This document shows, one piece after another, positions 10,404 to 18,795 of a stretch of DNA of 64,000 nucleotides (positions are counted from its first letter, which is position 1; each line of letters starts with the position of its first letter). The stretch comes from Nautilia sp. PV-1 (GTDB taxonomy: Bacteria; Campylobacterota; Campylobacteria; Campylobacterales; Nautiliaceae). Both the position numbers and the translations under genes were made by a program. Below the pieces are notes generated by a model that saw only the letters and a program-made list of their open reading frames with translations, was not told the origin of the DNA and searched no databases. The stretch spans positions 1,478,501-1,542,500 of the forward strand of contig NZ_CP026530.1 in NCBI RefSeq assembly GCF_004006315.1, written 5' to 3'.

Positions 10404-10440
10404 ATAAGTGCCTCCCGGCACTTATTTTTAATTTTTTTTT
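10404..10440 (+). terminator. Strong Rho-independent terminator after the DUF3373 gene
   Basis: Perfect 9-bp stem ATAAGTGCC/GGCACTTAT with a TCCC loop, followed by a T-rich tail. It separates the DUF3373 transcript from the psr operon. Confidence 0.92.
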
Positions 10441-10477
10441 GATACTATACTTGAGTAAATTCCTAAAAGGAGAATAA

Positions 10478-13171
10478 ATGTCTGAAATTATTAATCTCAA
10501 AAGAAGAAACTTTCTAAAAGGCTCGGCTGCAGCGGCCGCTGGTGTAGCAGCTGCAACTACTCCGGCATTTGCTTTTAATCCTTATGAAGACGCGATTAAC
10601 GCTAAGGAAAAAAAAGAAAATGAAATCAAAAACGCAACATTCACTCCTTCAATCTGTGGTATGTGCGTTAACATGTGCGGTGTAATAGCTAGAAATGTTG
10701 ACGGTAAAGTTGTAAAAATAGATCCAAACCCTCTATACACTAAATCAAGAAACTTTATGTGTGCTAGAGGTAATGCCGGACTAGGTGCGGCTTACGATCC
10801 TGACAGAATCAAATTCCCGATGATCAGAGTCGGTGAAAAAGGTAGCGGTAAATTTAGAAAAGCTACATGGGAAGAAGCGTTTAATTACATAGCTGAAAAA
10901 ATGGTTAAAATCCTGGATGAAGAAAAAGACAACAGAAGTACGTTCGCATTCGGTGCGGGTGCGTCTACAGGTAATATGGGAGACCCTATATTTGCAAACT
11001 TCCTAAACGGTGTAGGTAGTGCAAACTTCGTTGACCACTTTACAACATGTTTCGCTCCTTCATTTATGGCAAACAAACTTATCTTCGGAAGCTGGGGTGT
11101 AGGTGACTTCCAAAGAACAAAATATCTTTTAAACCTCGGTGCGAACAGAGCTGAAGGTATCGTTACTCCTGACACTCTTGACATGTTCAGAAGAACACAT
11201 AAAAGAGGTATTGAAAAAATAGTTTATATCGACGTAAGATATACAAACACAGCAGCTCACGCTGATGAATTTATTCCTATCAAACCTGGTACAGACGGTG
11301 CTTTAATGCTTGCAATGGTATGGGAAACTATCAATAAAGGCTACCATAAAACACCATATAAGAGCGAATACCTAAAACAAGTTGACGGTCTTGAAGAACT
11401 TGAAGAATTCTTTACTAAAGGTGAAGGAAGCAAATATACACCTGAATGGGCAGCGAAAATTACTGATATTCCTGCAGAAACAATCAAAAGATTAACTAAA
11501 GAATTCTCTGATGCTGCGGAAAAATACAAAGGTGCGGCAAACTGTTACAGAAGTAGAAAATCAACTTGGTATTATCAGGATTTCGAATTCAGACGTGCAC
11601 AGGCTATTTTCAACGTATTACACGGATGTGTAAACAGACCGGGAGGTGTACTTCTTGGAAGAGGTCTTAAACTTGAAAAATATGAATATGAAGATTTTCC
11701 TATTTATGACAACGCTAAAACAAGAATCGATATCTCAAAAGTAAACAATACTCCTGGAGAATATCCTCTTGCTAACCCAACAAAAGGTTCATGGCAAATA
11801 TTCAGAGATACAGTACTTGATATCAATACAAGATGGAGAAAAGGCGAAAAATTAAAAGACTGGGAATACCCTGTAAGAGGTATGTTTATTTATAAACAAA
11901 ATCCTATGCAGTCAGTTCCTGATTACGGTAAAACAGCTGAAATGTTCAAATCTATGGATTTGGTAGTTACTATCGACATTATCGTAAACGACACTGCTTA
12001 CTATTCTGATGTAATCCTTCCGGATGTAAGTTATCTTGAAAGAGAATCTCTTGTAAAATCATTCGGTACGCTTCCTGAGCCTGTAATCGCTTGGAGAAGT
12101 CAGGCAATGGAACCTATGTATGGATGCAGAACTATTTACGATATCGTAAAACCGTTATCTGAAAAAATCGAAAAACCATTCGCAGCAATTACATTCAAAT
12201 ACACTTGGGATGCAGATGATTTAGGTGTTGAACTTCCAAAAGACTTTAATCTAGACAAATACCTAAACGACGACTTTACTATAGATGAAGCTAAATTAAG
12301 AGCTGATATAAAAGACGAAAAACTTGTAAAAGCTATTCTCGAGCATGCAAGCGAAGACGATTTGGGAATTCAGGACTTTAAAATTTCAAAAGCATTCGAA
12401 AAAACTATTCCTGAATTTAACGAAGAAGTAATGACTGAAATATATGGTAAAAAAGCTGCTGAAATTGCAAAAGAATACGGTGCTTACTGGCCTGGTATCG
12501 AAAAAGCGGTTGAAGCTGGAATCATTGATGAGCACACTAAAGCTCTTAAAAAAGATTATCCTGATAAAAATCAGGCACCATATGAAATTTATAAAAAATA
12601 TTCAACACTTAAAAACAATCCTGATGGAACTCCGTTCTATATTGTTCCTAAAAAAGGTAAATGGATTACGGTAGCGCTTAGAAACCTAGAAGGCAAACCG
12701 TTCAAAAACCCTATTACAGGACAAGAAGAAAAACTTGGAATGTTCCCTAAATGGAGAGATTCATTATATATTGAACCGAATCATCAAAAAGGTGAAGTAA
12801 GAATTGTGCTTGGAAGACACGCTTACTTTACACAAAGTGCAAACCCTAACAACTACTTACTGCTTGATCTTATGAATTACAACTATGTATGGATTAACGA
12901 CGATCTTGCAAAACAGTTAGGACTTAAATTCAAAGACGATGTAGTTTTAGTAAACAGAGACGGAACAAAAATTAAAGCAAAAGTTTATCCGACAAAAAGA
13001 ATCAGAAGAGACACAGCTTATATAGCTACTGGATTCGGAAGCAAATCTAAACTGTTAACTCTTGGATACGATAACGGTATTTCTCAGGCTGAAGTATGTG
13101 ATAACAGCATTGACCCTATTATCGGATCAGCAAGTATGAACGAAACTTTTGTAACAATTAGAAAGGTGTAA
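10478..13171 (+). CDS. psrA: Molybdopterin oxidoreductase, polysulfide/thiosulfate reductase catalytic subunit (PsrA-like)
   Basis: Periplasmic catalytic subunit of a DMSO-reductase-family enzyme, 897 residues. A twin-arginine signal RRNFLKG (9-15) with AFA cleavage near 32 sends the folded protein out. A 4Fe-4S cluster is held by C60, C63, C67 and C95, and C191 (FTTCFAPSF) is the likely Mo ligand, the Cys type used by PsrA/PhsA. A segment at about 560-720, rich in charged residues, makes it about 130 residues longer than classical PsrA. It is followed 3 bp later by a PsrB-like and then a PsrC-like subunit. Polysulfide or sulfur reduction is favoured by the neighbourhood; other sulfur or arsenic oxyanion substrates cannot be excluded. 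Confidence 0.85.
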   Translation: MSEIINLKRRNFLKGSAAAAAGVAAATTPAFAFNPYEDAINAKEKKENEIKNATFTPSICGMCVNMCGVIARNVDGKVVKIDPNPLYTKSRNFMCARGNAGLGAAYDPDRIKFPMIRVGEKGSGKFRKATWEEAFNYIAEKMVKILDEEKDNRSTFAFGAGASTGNMGDPIFANFLNGVGSANFVDHFTTCFAPSFMANKLIFGSWGVGDFQRTKYLLNLGANRAEGIVTPDTLDMFRRTHKRGIEKIVYIDVRYTNTAAHADEFIPIKPGTDGALMLAMVWETINKGYHKTPYKSEYLKQVDGLEELEEFFTKGEGSKYTPEWAAKITDIPAETIKRLTKEFSDAAEKYKGAANCYRSRKSTWYYQDFEFRRAQAIFNVLHGCVNRPGGVLLGRGLKLEKYEYEDFPIYDNAKTRIDISKVNNTPGEYPLANPTKGSWQIFRDTVLDINTRWRKGEKLKDWEYPVRGMFIYKQNPMQSVPDYGKTAEMFKSMDLVVTIDIIVNDTAYYSDVILPDVSYLERESLVKSFGTLPEPVIAWRSQAMEPMYGCRTIYDIVKPLSEKIEKPFAAITFKYTWDADDLGVELPKDFNLDKYLNDDFTIDEAKLRADIKDEKLVKAILEHASEDDLGIQDFKISKAFEKTIPEFNEEVMTEIYGKKAAEIAKEYGAYWPGIEKAVEAGIIDEHTKALKKDYPDKNQAPYEIYKKYSTLKNNPDGTPFYIVPKKGKWITVALRNLEGKPFKNPITGQEEKLGMFPKWRDSLYIEPNHQKGEVRIVLGRHAYFTQSANPNNYLLLDLMNYNYVWINDDLAKQLGLKFKDDVVLVNRDGTKIKAKVYPTKRIRRDTAYIATGFGSKSKLLTLGYDNGISQAEVCDNSIDPIIGSASMNETFVTIRKV

Positions 13172-13174
13172 AAA

Positions 13175-13843
13175 ATGGCTAACTACGCAATGGCATTAGA
13201 ATATCAAAACTGTATAGACTGTAGAGCATGTGAGGTAGCATGTAAGGATGAAAATGGTGTAATGCTTGGTGCTGACAAACAAAGAATCTGGGTAGGTATT
13301 GTTGAAGGCGGTACAACTCTTGCCGATGCGTTTTTAAACTTCTATCCTAGCCAGTGTAACCATTGTGAAGAAGCGCCTTGTATTACTGTTTGTCCTACAG
13401 GGGCTTCTCATTTTGCTGAAGGCGGTATAGTAAAAGTTGATTATGATATGTGTATTATATGTAAAGGTTGTATGGAAGCATGTCCATACGAAGCAAGATT
13501 TGTAGACGAAACAAAACATGCAGTTGACAAATGTACATTCTGTGACGGAAGAATTCAGGAATACGGAACAACTGCTTGTAGTGCGACTTGTCCTACTAAA
13601 GTTAGAACATTCGGTGACTTGGAAGATCCGAATTCTGATATTGTTAAAACACTTAATAAAAGAGAGTTTTTCGTTCTTAAAGAAGATGAAGACACAATGC
13701 CTAAACTGTTCTATCTTGTACCTGAAAACGAAGAATATGCAAAAAGAACTCTCGGTAATGTAAAAAGACATAAATGGGCTGATTTTAAAGCCAAATATGA
13801 AGCTCAGGCCAATAAAAATAAACCTGAGTGGAAAAAAGCGTAA
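13175..13843 (+). CDS. psrB: Four-cluster ferredoxin subunit (PsrB-like)
   Basis: Electron-transfer subunit linking the molybdenum subunit to the membrane subunit. Four Cys clusters are visible: C13/C16/C19/C23, then the CNHCEEAPC group with a following CP, then CIICKGCMEACP, then CTFCDGR with downstream CSATCP. Together these bind four 4Fe-4S centres, as in PsrB, PhsB and DmsB. 222 residues, slightly longer than average because of a charged C-terminal tail. It lacks a signal peptide, as expected for export with the Tat-carrying PsrA. Confidence 0.9.
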   Translation: MANYAMALEYQNCIDCRACEVACKDENGVMLGADKQRIWVGIVEGGTTLADAFLNFYPSQCNHCEEAPCITVCPTGASHFAEGGIVKVDYDMCIICKGCMEACPYEARFVDETKHAVDKCTFCDGRIQEYGTTACSATCPTKVRTFGDLEDPNSDIVKTLNKREFFVLKEDEDTMPKLFYLVPENEEYAKRTLGNVKRHKWADFKAKYEAQANKNKPEWKKA

Positions 13844-13852
13844 GGAGCTATT

Positions 13853-15154
13853 ATGAATGAATATATTAATTGTTGCGGGCTTAACATAAGAAAAGTTAGT
13901 ATCGGTCAGTTGCTTTTTAATAAAACAATGCTGATCGCATACGTTTTACTTGCTATAGGAGTAGTGGGTTGGTATGAAATTTTTGCATTAAGATGGGCTC
14001 ATGATTTCATCAACAATGCCGGTGTTATTGCGGCAGCCGGACATTTAGGTGAAACTAAACAGGTTGCAATGGCTTTAAAAGAGCAGATTTTTAATTTACA
14101 TGAAATAGAAGAAGTAAACAAGGCAGAGCCTTGGGGTATATTTGTTACTCAGTATACTTATCTATTATACGGCGGTAGTGCTTTAATTTTCTTAACTGCT
14201 TTAGCAGAACTTTTCCATGTAAAAATAGCTCCTAAAGTTGCTGCTGCTTTCATTACATTTGGTATTTCAATGGTATTCGGCGGTTTAATTTCAATCTTTA
14301 CAGACTTAGCAAACCAATTACATATTTACTGGATGGTATTAAATCCTCAACCTCAAAGCGGTATGTGGTTAATGCTTCCTTTATATGCTGTTTATATTCC
14401 GTTTACATTTATTGAAATTTATTTCTTAATTACAAACAACAGAGATATGGCAAGAAAAATTGCAGGTGTACTTGTAATATTAGGTATTATCATTGACGTT
14501 GCTGAATTTTATATCCAGGGTCTATTATTCAACTTAAACGATCCTAGACATTTATGGACAGACATTCCGTTCTTATGGTTATATTTCTTAGTTACAGGGG
14601 CATTAACTGGTGTAGCTGGCGCTATGGTTTACAGTTTCTTAGGATTAAGAGATAAACCTTATTATGAAAACACAATGAATTTATTAATTAAAGCAGGTCT
14701 TGTAATTGCAGTGCTTGCAGGTTTATATGAAATCGTTAACTATATGACTGTTGATCCTAAATGGACAAAACTAATGACTAGCGGTTCTCCTGTTGCGACA
14801 ATGTACTGGACTTGGATTGTACTTGGATTAGCTGTACCTGTTGTATTATGGCTGACTAGAAACAAAACTTTGGCTGTAATCGGCGGTATTTCAGCTATTA
14901 TCGGTACTTTCTTTATGAGACAGGCATTTATTTACGGTGGTAACGTAGTACCTATGACTGCAAGGGTTGACGGATTAGGACCTCAAGCTACAAGCGTTTA
15001 TAATCTTGATGCTGTAACACCTTACGCTTATGTTCCGGCTCATACAATGGAAATTTTAATCGTAATCGGATGTTTAGGATTAGGTCTTGCAATTTACTCA
15101 ATTCTTGACTCTCTTTTTGCAGTAAGAGACGTTAACGACAACGTAGACCATTAA
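13853..15154 (+). CDS. psrC: NrfD/PsrC-family membrane anchor subunit
   Basis: Quinol-oxidising integral membrane subunit of 433 residues. I see about nine to ten hydrophobic segments (first about 25-45, last about 395-415), an acidic loop between the first two, and a NrfD-type core. It is longer than short PsrC proteins, closer to ten-helix anchors of the family. TAAGGAG lies before the ATG, and a 9-bp gap from psrB shows co-transcription. It would pass menaquinol electrons to the PsrB clusters. Confidence 0.85.
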   Translation: MNEYINCCGLNIRKVSIGQLLFNKTMLIAYVLLAIGVVGWYEIFALRWAHDFINNAGVIAAAGHLGETKQVAMALKEQIFNLHEIEEVNKAEPWGIFVTQYTYLLYGGSALIFLTALAELFHVKIAPKVAAAFITFGISMVFGGLISIFTDLANQLHIYWMVLNPQPQSGMWLMLPLYAVYIPFTFIEIYFLITNNRDMARKIAGVLVILGIIIDVAEFYIQGLLFNLNDPRHLWTDIPFLWLYFLVTGALTGVAGAMVYSFLGLRDKPYYENTMNLLIKAGLVIAVLAGLYEIVNYMTVDPKWTKLMTSGSPVATMYWTWIVLGLAVPVVLWLTRNKTLAVIGGISAIIGTFFMRQAFIYGGNVVPMTARVDGLGPQATSVYNLDAVTPYAYVPAHTMEILIVIGCLGLGLAIYSILDSLFAVRDVNDNVDH

Positions 15155-15241
15155 AACCCTCCTTCTCTCCCTTTTGGGATATAATTTAAACTTATAACTT
15201 TTCTCCTTTTTTAATCAGTTTTCCTTAATTATATTTTTTTT

Positions 15242-15290
15242 TTTGCATATTATTATAATTAAGATAAAATATATCAGAATAATATGCAAA
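15242..15290 (+). promoter_or_regulatory. 13-bp inverted repeat overlapping the sqr promoter and ribosome-binding site
   Basis: TTTGCATATTATT (15242-15254) and its exact reverse complement (15278-15290) are separated by 23 bp. TATAAT at 15254-15259 starts at the last base of the left arm, and the right arm ends in the AAAGGA box of sqr. It could be an operator or, if transcribed, an RNA hairpin hiding the ribosome-binding site. The rest of 15155-15241 is T-rich and shows no gene. Confidence 0.6.
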
Positions 15291-15299
15291 GGATAACAC

Positions 15300-16757
15300 A
15301 TGGCAAAAGTTGTAATACTTGGTGCTGGTATTTCCGGTCATACCGCAGCTTTGAACCTAAAAAAACTGCTTGGCAAAAAACATGATATTATTGTTGTTTC
15401 ACCTAATTCACACTATCAGTGGGTTCCTTCAAATGTTTGGGTTGGTACAGGGCATATGAAAGCTGATCAGGTTAAATTTCCTCTTGAAATACCTTATAAA
15501 AAAATGGGGATAATTTTTAAACAGGCATTTGCGAGAACAATTCATCCTGACGGTGATACAAAATCAGACATTCCATTTGTTATGATTGAATACATTGACG
15601 GCAAAAAAGAAAAAATAGAATATGACTATCTTATTAACGCAACAGGACCTAAACTTAATTTTGAAGCAACACCGGGCCTGGGACCAGATACAGGCAATAC
15701 TGTATCAATATGCAGTTATACCCACGCAACTGAAGCATGGAAAAAACTACAAAAAACAATAGATAAAATGAAAAAAGGTCAAAAACAAAAAATTGTAATA
15801 GGGCTTGGTCATGGAGGTGCGACATGCCAGGGCGCGGCAATTGAATATACACTGAATGTAGCAAGTCTGATAAAAGAAATGGGACTTCAGCAATATGCAG
15901 ATATAAAATACTTATCGAATGAATATATGGCAGGCGATCTTGGAATGGGCGGAGCTTATGTGAGAAATAACGGTTACGTAGCTCATACTAAAAATATTAT
16001 TGAATCGCTTTTTACGGAACTTGGCATAAAATGGTATATGAGAAATTCAGTTTATAAAGTTGAGTCTGGAAAAATATATTACGAACATATTGACGGCAGC
16101 GAGCATATTATGGAATATGATTTTGCAATGCTTATACCTGCTTTTGCCGGAGTTGGAATAAAAGGAATAGATAAAAACGGCAACGAAATTACTAACGGTA
16201 GTTTATTTAAGTCAAATGGTCTTATGACCGTTGATGCAGACTATGAAAGCACTAATAAACCTTATCATGAATGGGGAGGAGAAGACTGGCCTAAAAAACT
16301 TCAAAATCCGACATGGAAAAACATATTTGCAATCGGAATAGCATTTGCACCACCTCACCCTATTTCAAAACCTATGAAAACAAAAAGCGGCAGGCCGCTT
16401 ACTCCCGCACCGCCAAGAACGGGAATGCCAAGTGCAGTAATGGGTAATGCAGTTGCACATAATATTGCAGCAACAATTAAAGCAGGAGGAGAATATAAAT
16501 TTCCTAGAAGTGCAAGCATGGCTGAATTTGCTTCAATATGTGTAGTAAGTATAGGTTACGGCTTTAGAGGAATGGCTGGTACAATGAGTGTGTATCCTAC
16601 CATTCCTGATTATAAAAAATATCCTGACTTTGGAAGAGATTTAACATATACTTTAGGAGAACCTGGAATTGCCGGGCACTGGTTTAAGTATTTGATGCAT
16701 CATCTGTTTTTATACAAGGCAAAAGCCAATCCTGGATGGTGGTTGATTCCTGATTAA
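15300..16757 (+). CDS. sqr: Sulfide:quinone oxidoreductase-type flavoprotein
   Basis: FAD enzyme of 485 residues that oxidises sulfide and passes electrons to quinone at the inner membrane. The N-terminal dinucleotide motif is VILGAGISG (5-13). Only three Cys are present (C138, C176, C414), spaced as the active-site set of SQR, where the second and third form the sulfur bridge. The Trp-rich C-terminus (GWWLIPD) fits membrane attachment. It stands alone after psrABC behind a palindromic control region. Next to a polysulfide reductase it may run a sulfide/polysulfide redox cycle or detoxify sulfide. A more distant FCC-like flavoprotein is the main alternative. Confidence 0.85.
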   Translation: MAKVVILGAGISGHTAALNLKKLLGKKHDIIVVSPNSHYQWVPSNVWVGTGHMKADQVKFPLEIPYKKMGIIFKQAFARTIHPDGDTKSDIPFVMIEYIDGKKEKIEYDYLINATGPKLNFEATPGLGPDTGNTVSICSYTHATEAWKKLQKTIDKMKKGQKQKIVIGLGHGGATCQGAAIEYTLNVASLIKEMGLQQYADIKYLSNEYMAGDLGMGGAYVRNNGYVAHTKNIIESLFTELGIKWYMRNSVYKVESGKIYYEHIDGSEHIMEYDFAMLIPAFAGVGIKGIDKNGNEITNGSLFKSNGLMTVDADYESTNKPYHEWGGEDWPKKLQNPTWKNIFAIGIAFAPPHPISKPMKTKSGRPLTPAPPRTGMPSAVMGNAVAHNIAATIKAGGEYKFPRSASMAEFASICVVSIGYGFRGMAGTMSVYPTIPDYKKYPDFGRDLTYTLGEPGIAGHWFKYLMHHLFLYKAKANPGWWLIPD

Positions 16758-16797
16758 AATCAATTATAAAAAATAATATTAATTATAAGGAGAAATT

Positions 16798-16983
16798 ATG
16801 AGCGAACAAAAAAAAGGAAAAAACCTTCTGGCAACAAGCTGGGAAGAAAGGGCATATACAGACTGGAACTACGGAATGTATCCTTTAAGGGCAGAACTGT
16901 TCAGAAGAAAATGCATTATTTACCAGTTTTACAGATTTATAATTTTATCTGTAAAAATGTATATCACCGCATCAAAACACTAA
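16798..16983 (+). CDS. Small unknown protein downstream of sqr
   Basis: 61-residue ORF with a clear AAGGAG box and ATG, 40 bp after sqr and before a terminator-like hairpin. The N-terminal half is polar and conserved-looking (TSWEERAYTDWNYGMYPLRAELF), followed by RRKC and a hydrophobic stretch (IIYQFYRFIILSVKMYI) that may be a membrane or amphipathic helix. I do not recognise it. It could be an SQR accessory or membrane-anchoring peptide; alternatively it is the start of a longer gene truncated in this lineage. Confidence 0.6.
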   Translation: MSEQKKGKNLLATSWEERAYTDWNYGMYPLRAELFRRKCIIYQFYRFIILSVKMYITASKH

Positions 16984-17004
16984 ATTCAAAATTTATACAA
17001 AATT

Positions 17005-17030
17005 TCTCTTTAAATAAGAGATGTTTTGTG
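17005..17030 (+). terminator. Possible terminator between the small ORF and trxA
   Basis: TCTCTT/AAGAGA stem with a TAAAT loop, then a T-rich stretch. Short, so moderate support. Confidence 0.4.
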
Positions 17031-17031
17031 T

Positions 17032-17037
17032 TATAAT
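17032..17037 (+). promoter_or_regulatory. -10 element for trxA
   Basis: TATAAT, 26 bp before the trxA ATG, preceded by TGT (extended -10 style). AAGGAG is at the expected distance from the start. Confidence 0.5.
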
Positions 17038-17062
17038 CATTTAAAATTTTTAAGGAGAACTT

Positions 17063-17383
17063 ATGGCATTAGAACTAAATGCGCAAAATTTTGCGGACAC
17101 AATAAAAAACAACGAAGTAGTAGTAGTAGACTTCTGGGCGCCTTGGTGCGGACCTTGTAGAATGATAGCTCCTATTATCGAAGAGCTTGCTGAAGAATAC
17201 AAAGACAAAGGTGTAGTTGTAGGTAAAGTTAATACTGACGAAGCGCCTGAAATTGCTGGACAATTCGGAATCAGAAGTATTCCTACAGTAATATTCTTTA
17301 AAAACGGTGAAGCTGCTGACGCAATGATCGGTGCAGCTCCTAAACAAATGTATCAAGAAAAAATCGAAGCTCTTTTATCATAA
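17063..17383 (+). CDS. trxA: Thioredoxin
   Basis: Cytosolic disulfide reductase of 106 residues. The active site WCGPC covers residues 28-32 and the cis-proline loop RSIPT is near 73. It is reduced by the TrxB encoded 0.5 kb downstream. Strong AAGGAG box. The next ORF begins with TTG directly at its stop codon, so the genes trxA, the 17384 ORF and trxB are likely one unit. Confidence 0.97.
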   Translation: MALELNAQNFADTIKNNEVVVVDFWAPWCGPCRMIAPIIEELAEEYKDKGVVVGKVNTDEAPEIAGQFGIRSIPTVIFFKNGEAADAMIGAAPKQMYQEKIEALLS

Positions 17384-17815
17384 TTGAGAAATAAATTTTT
17401 TTATACCTTCAGCTCCTTTTTCGGAGCGTTGATGGTAGCAGCCTTCTTTTTCTACTATAATTATAAATTCAAAGAATATAAATTTTTAGATTTTAATAAA
17501 ATAATACTTTATGAAAAACATAATATTTTCGAACCTAAAGCAAAAGAATATACAGTAATAATATTTTCATCCAGAATGAACGACCTTCAAAACTTAACCT
17601 CAAAAATAAAAACAAAATACCCTATCCTGGCAATAGACATATACCAGCAAAGAAAAGATTACCCCGGTGTAATCTATACAACCGCCGGAATAAACACTAT
17701 AATTAAAATAATTCAGTTTTTAAATATTTATCAGGTGCCTGTAGTTTTAAATATTAAACAATACAACAAAAAATTGTATAAACAGGACAGTCCTCTAGAA
17801 GTAATACAAAATTGA
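17384..17815 (+). CDS. Membrane-anchored unknown protein between trxA and trxB
   Basis: 143 residues beginning with TTG immediately after the trxA stop. One hydrophobic segment (about residues 8-24) would anchor it, followed by a soluble domain with a beta-alpha-beta look (YTVIIFSSRMNDL, YPILAIDIYQQ, QVPVVLNIKQY). The YQVPVVL piece resembles the cis-Pro strand of thioredoxin folds, but there is no CxxC. Function unknown; a thioredoxin-like scaffold or partner is a guess from context. The start is uncertain because no clear ribosome-binding site precedes the TTG; it may depend on coupling to trxA. Confidence 0.65.
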   Translation: MRNKFFYTFSSFFGALMVAAFFFYYNYKFKEYKFLDFNKIILYEKHNIFEPKAKEYTVIIFSSRMNDLQNLTSKIKTKYPILAIDIYQQRKDYPGVIYTTAGINTIIKIIQFLNIYQVPVVLNIKQYNKKLYKQDSPLEVIQN

Positions 17816-17850
17816 CATTGATAAAAGGATCTTTTTCTTTTTATCAATGT
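17815..17850 (+). promoter_or_regulatory. 12-bp stem hairpin just before trxB
   Basis: ACATTGATAAAA (17815-17826) pairs exactly with 17839-17850 around a 12-base T-rich loop. It begins at the last base of the 17384 ORF and ends 18 bp before the trxB start. There is no T run after it, so an mRNA processing or stability element is more likely than a terminator. Confidence 0.55.
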
Positions 17851-17867
17851 TAATTTAAGGAGCAAAA

Positions 17868-18794
17868 ATGTATGACGTAATAATTATAGGAGCAGGTCCG
17901 GGAGGACTTAGCGCCGGACTGTACGCGGGAAGAATGGGTTTAGATACGTTAATCATAGAAAAACTCACACCGGGCGGACAGATAACTCAAAGCAGTGAAA
18001 TAGAAAACTATCCGGGAGTATGCGAAGTTAAAAGCGGCCTCGAACTTATGCAGTGCTGGCCGGAACAGACTAAGAGATTCGGAGCAAAAATAATAAGCGA
18101 AGAAGTGGTTTCTATTTCCAGATATGAAATACAAGACGATAAATACGGATTTATAATAAAAACTCCTAAAAACGAATACAGATCATTAGCCGTAATTTTA
18201 GCCACAGGCGCAACTCCGAAACGAGCCGGATTTAAAGGTGAAGAAGAATATATAGGCAAAGGTGTCAGCTACTGCGCGGTATGTGACGGTTATTTTTACA
18301 AAAACATGGATGTGGCGGTTGTAGGAGGCGGCGACAGTGCCCTTGAAGAAGCCCTGTATTTAAGCAATATTGCAAAAAAAGTATACTTAATACACAGAAG
18401 AGATGAATTCAGAGCGGCTCCGGCTACCGTTGAAAAAGTAAAAAACAAAGAAAACATAGAAATTCTTTACAATACTACGGTTGAAGAAGTAAAAGGAGTG
18501 CCGTTTTTAAATACAGCAGTTATCAATACTGACGGAGAAATAAAAGAACTAAAGGTTGACGGTATTTTCGTATTCGTAGGTATGAACGTAAACTCCGCCC
18601 TTGTTAAAGATTTATGCGAATTGAACGAATATAACGAAGTAAAAGTAGACTTAAATATGAAAACTACACTTGAGGGCCTATATGCAATAGGAGACGTAAG
18701 AGAAAACAGTGTAAAACAGGTAGTGGCTTCTGCCGGAGACGGTGCAGTTGCAGCTTTAAATGTGGTAAAATACGCTAAAAGTTTAAAGGATTAA
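17868..18794 (+). CDS. trxB: Thioredoxin reductase
   Basis: NADPH-dependent FAD enzyme, 308 residues, that reduces thioredoxin. FAD motif GAGPGG (8-13), redox pair C136/C139 in YCAVCDG, NADPH motif GGGDSA (153-158), and a C-terminal GD motif (YAIGDV) near 265. Normal length. TTAAGGAG precedes the ATG, and dapB starts one base after its stop. Confidence 0.96.
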   Translation: MYDVIIIGAGPGGLSAGLYAGRMGLDTLIIEKLTPGGQITQSSEIENYPGVCEVKSGLELMQCWPEQTKRFGAKIISEEVVSISRYEIQDDKYGFIIKTPKNEYRSLAVILATGATPKRAGFKGEEEYIGKGVSYCAVCDGYFYKNMDVAVVGGGDSALEEALYLSNIAKKVYLIHRRDEFRAAPATVEKVKNKENIEILYNTTVEEVKGVPFLNTAVINTDGEIKELKVDGIFVFVGMNVNSALVKDLCELNEYNEVKVDLNMKTTLEGLYAIGDVRENSVKQVVASAGDGAVAALNVVKYAKSLKD

Positions 18795-18795
18795 A

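Noticed and set aside
13334-13771. 145-residue minus-strand ORF opposite psrB
   Set aside because: Frame shadow of the Cys-rich ferredoxin subunit; no start context and no family resemblance.
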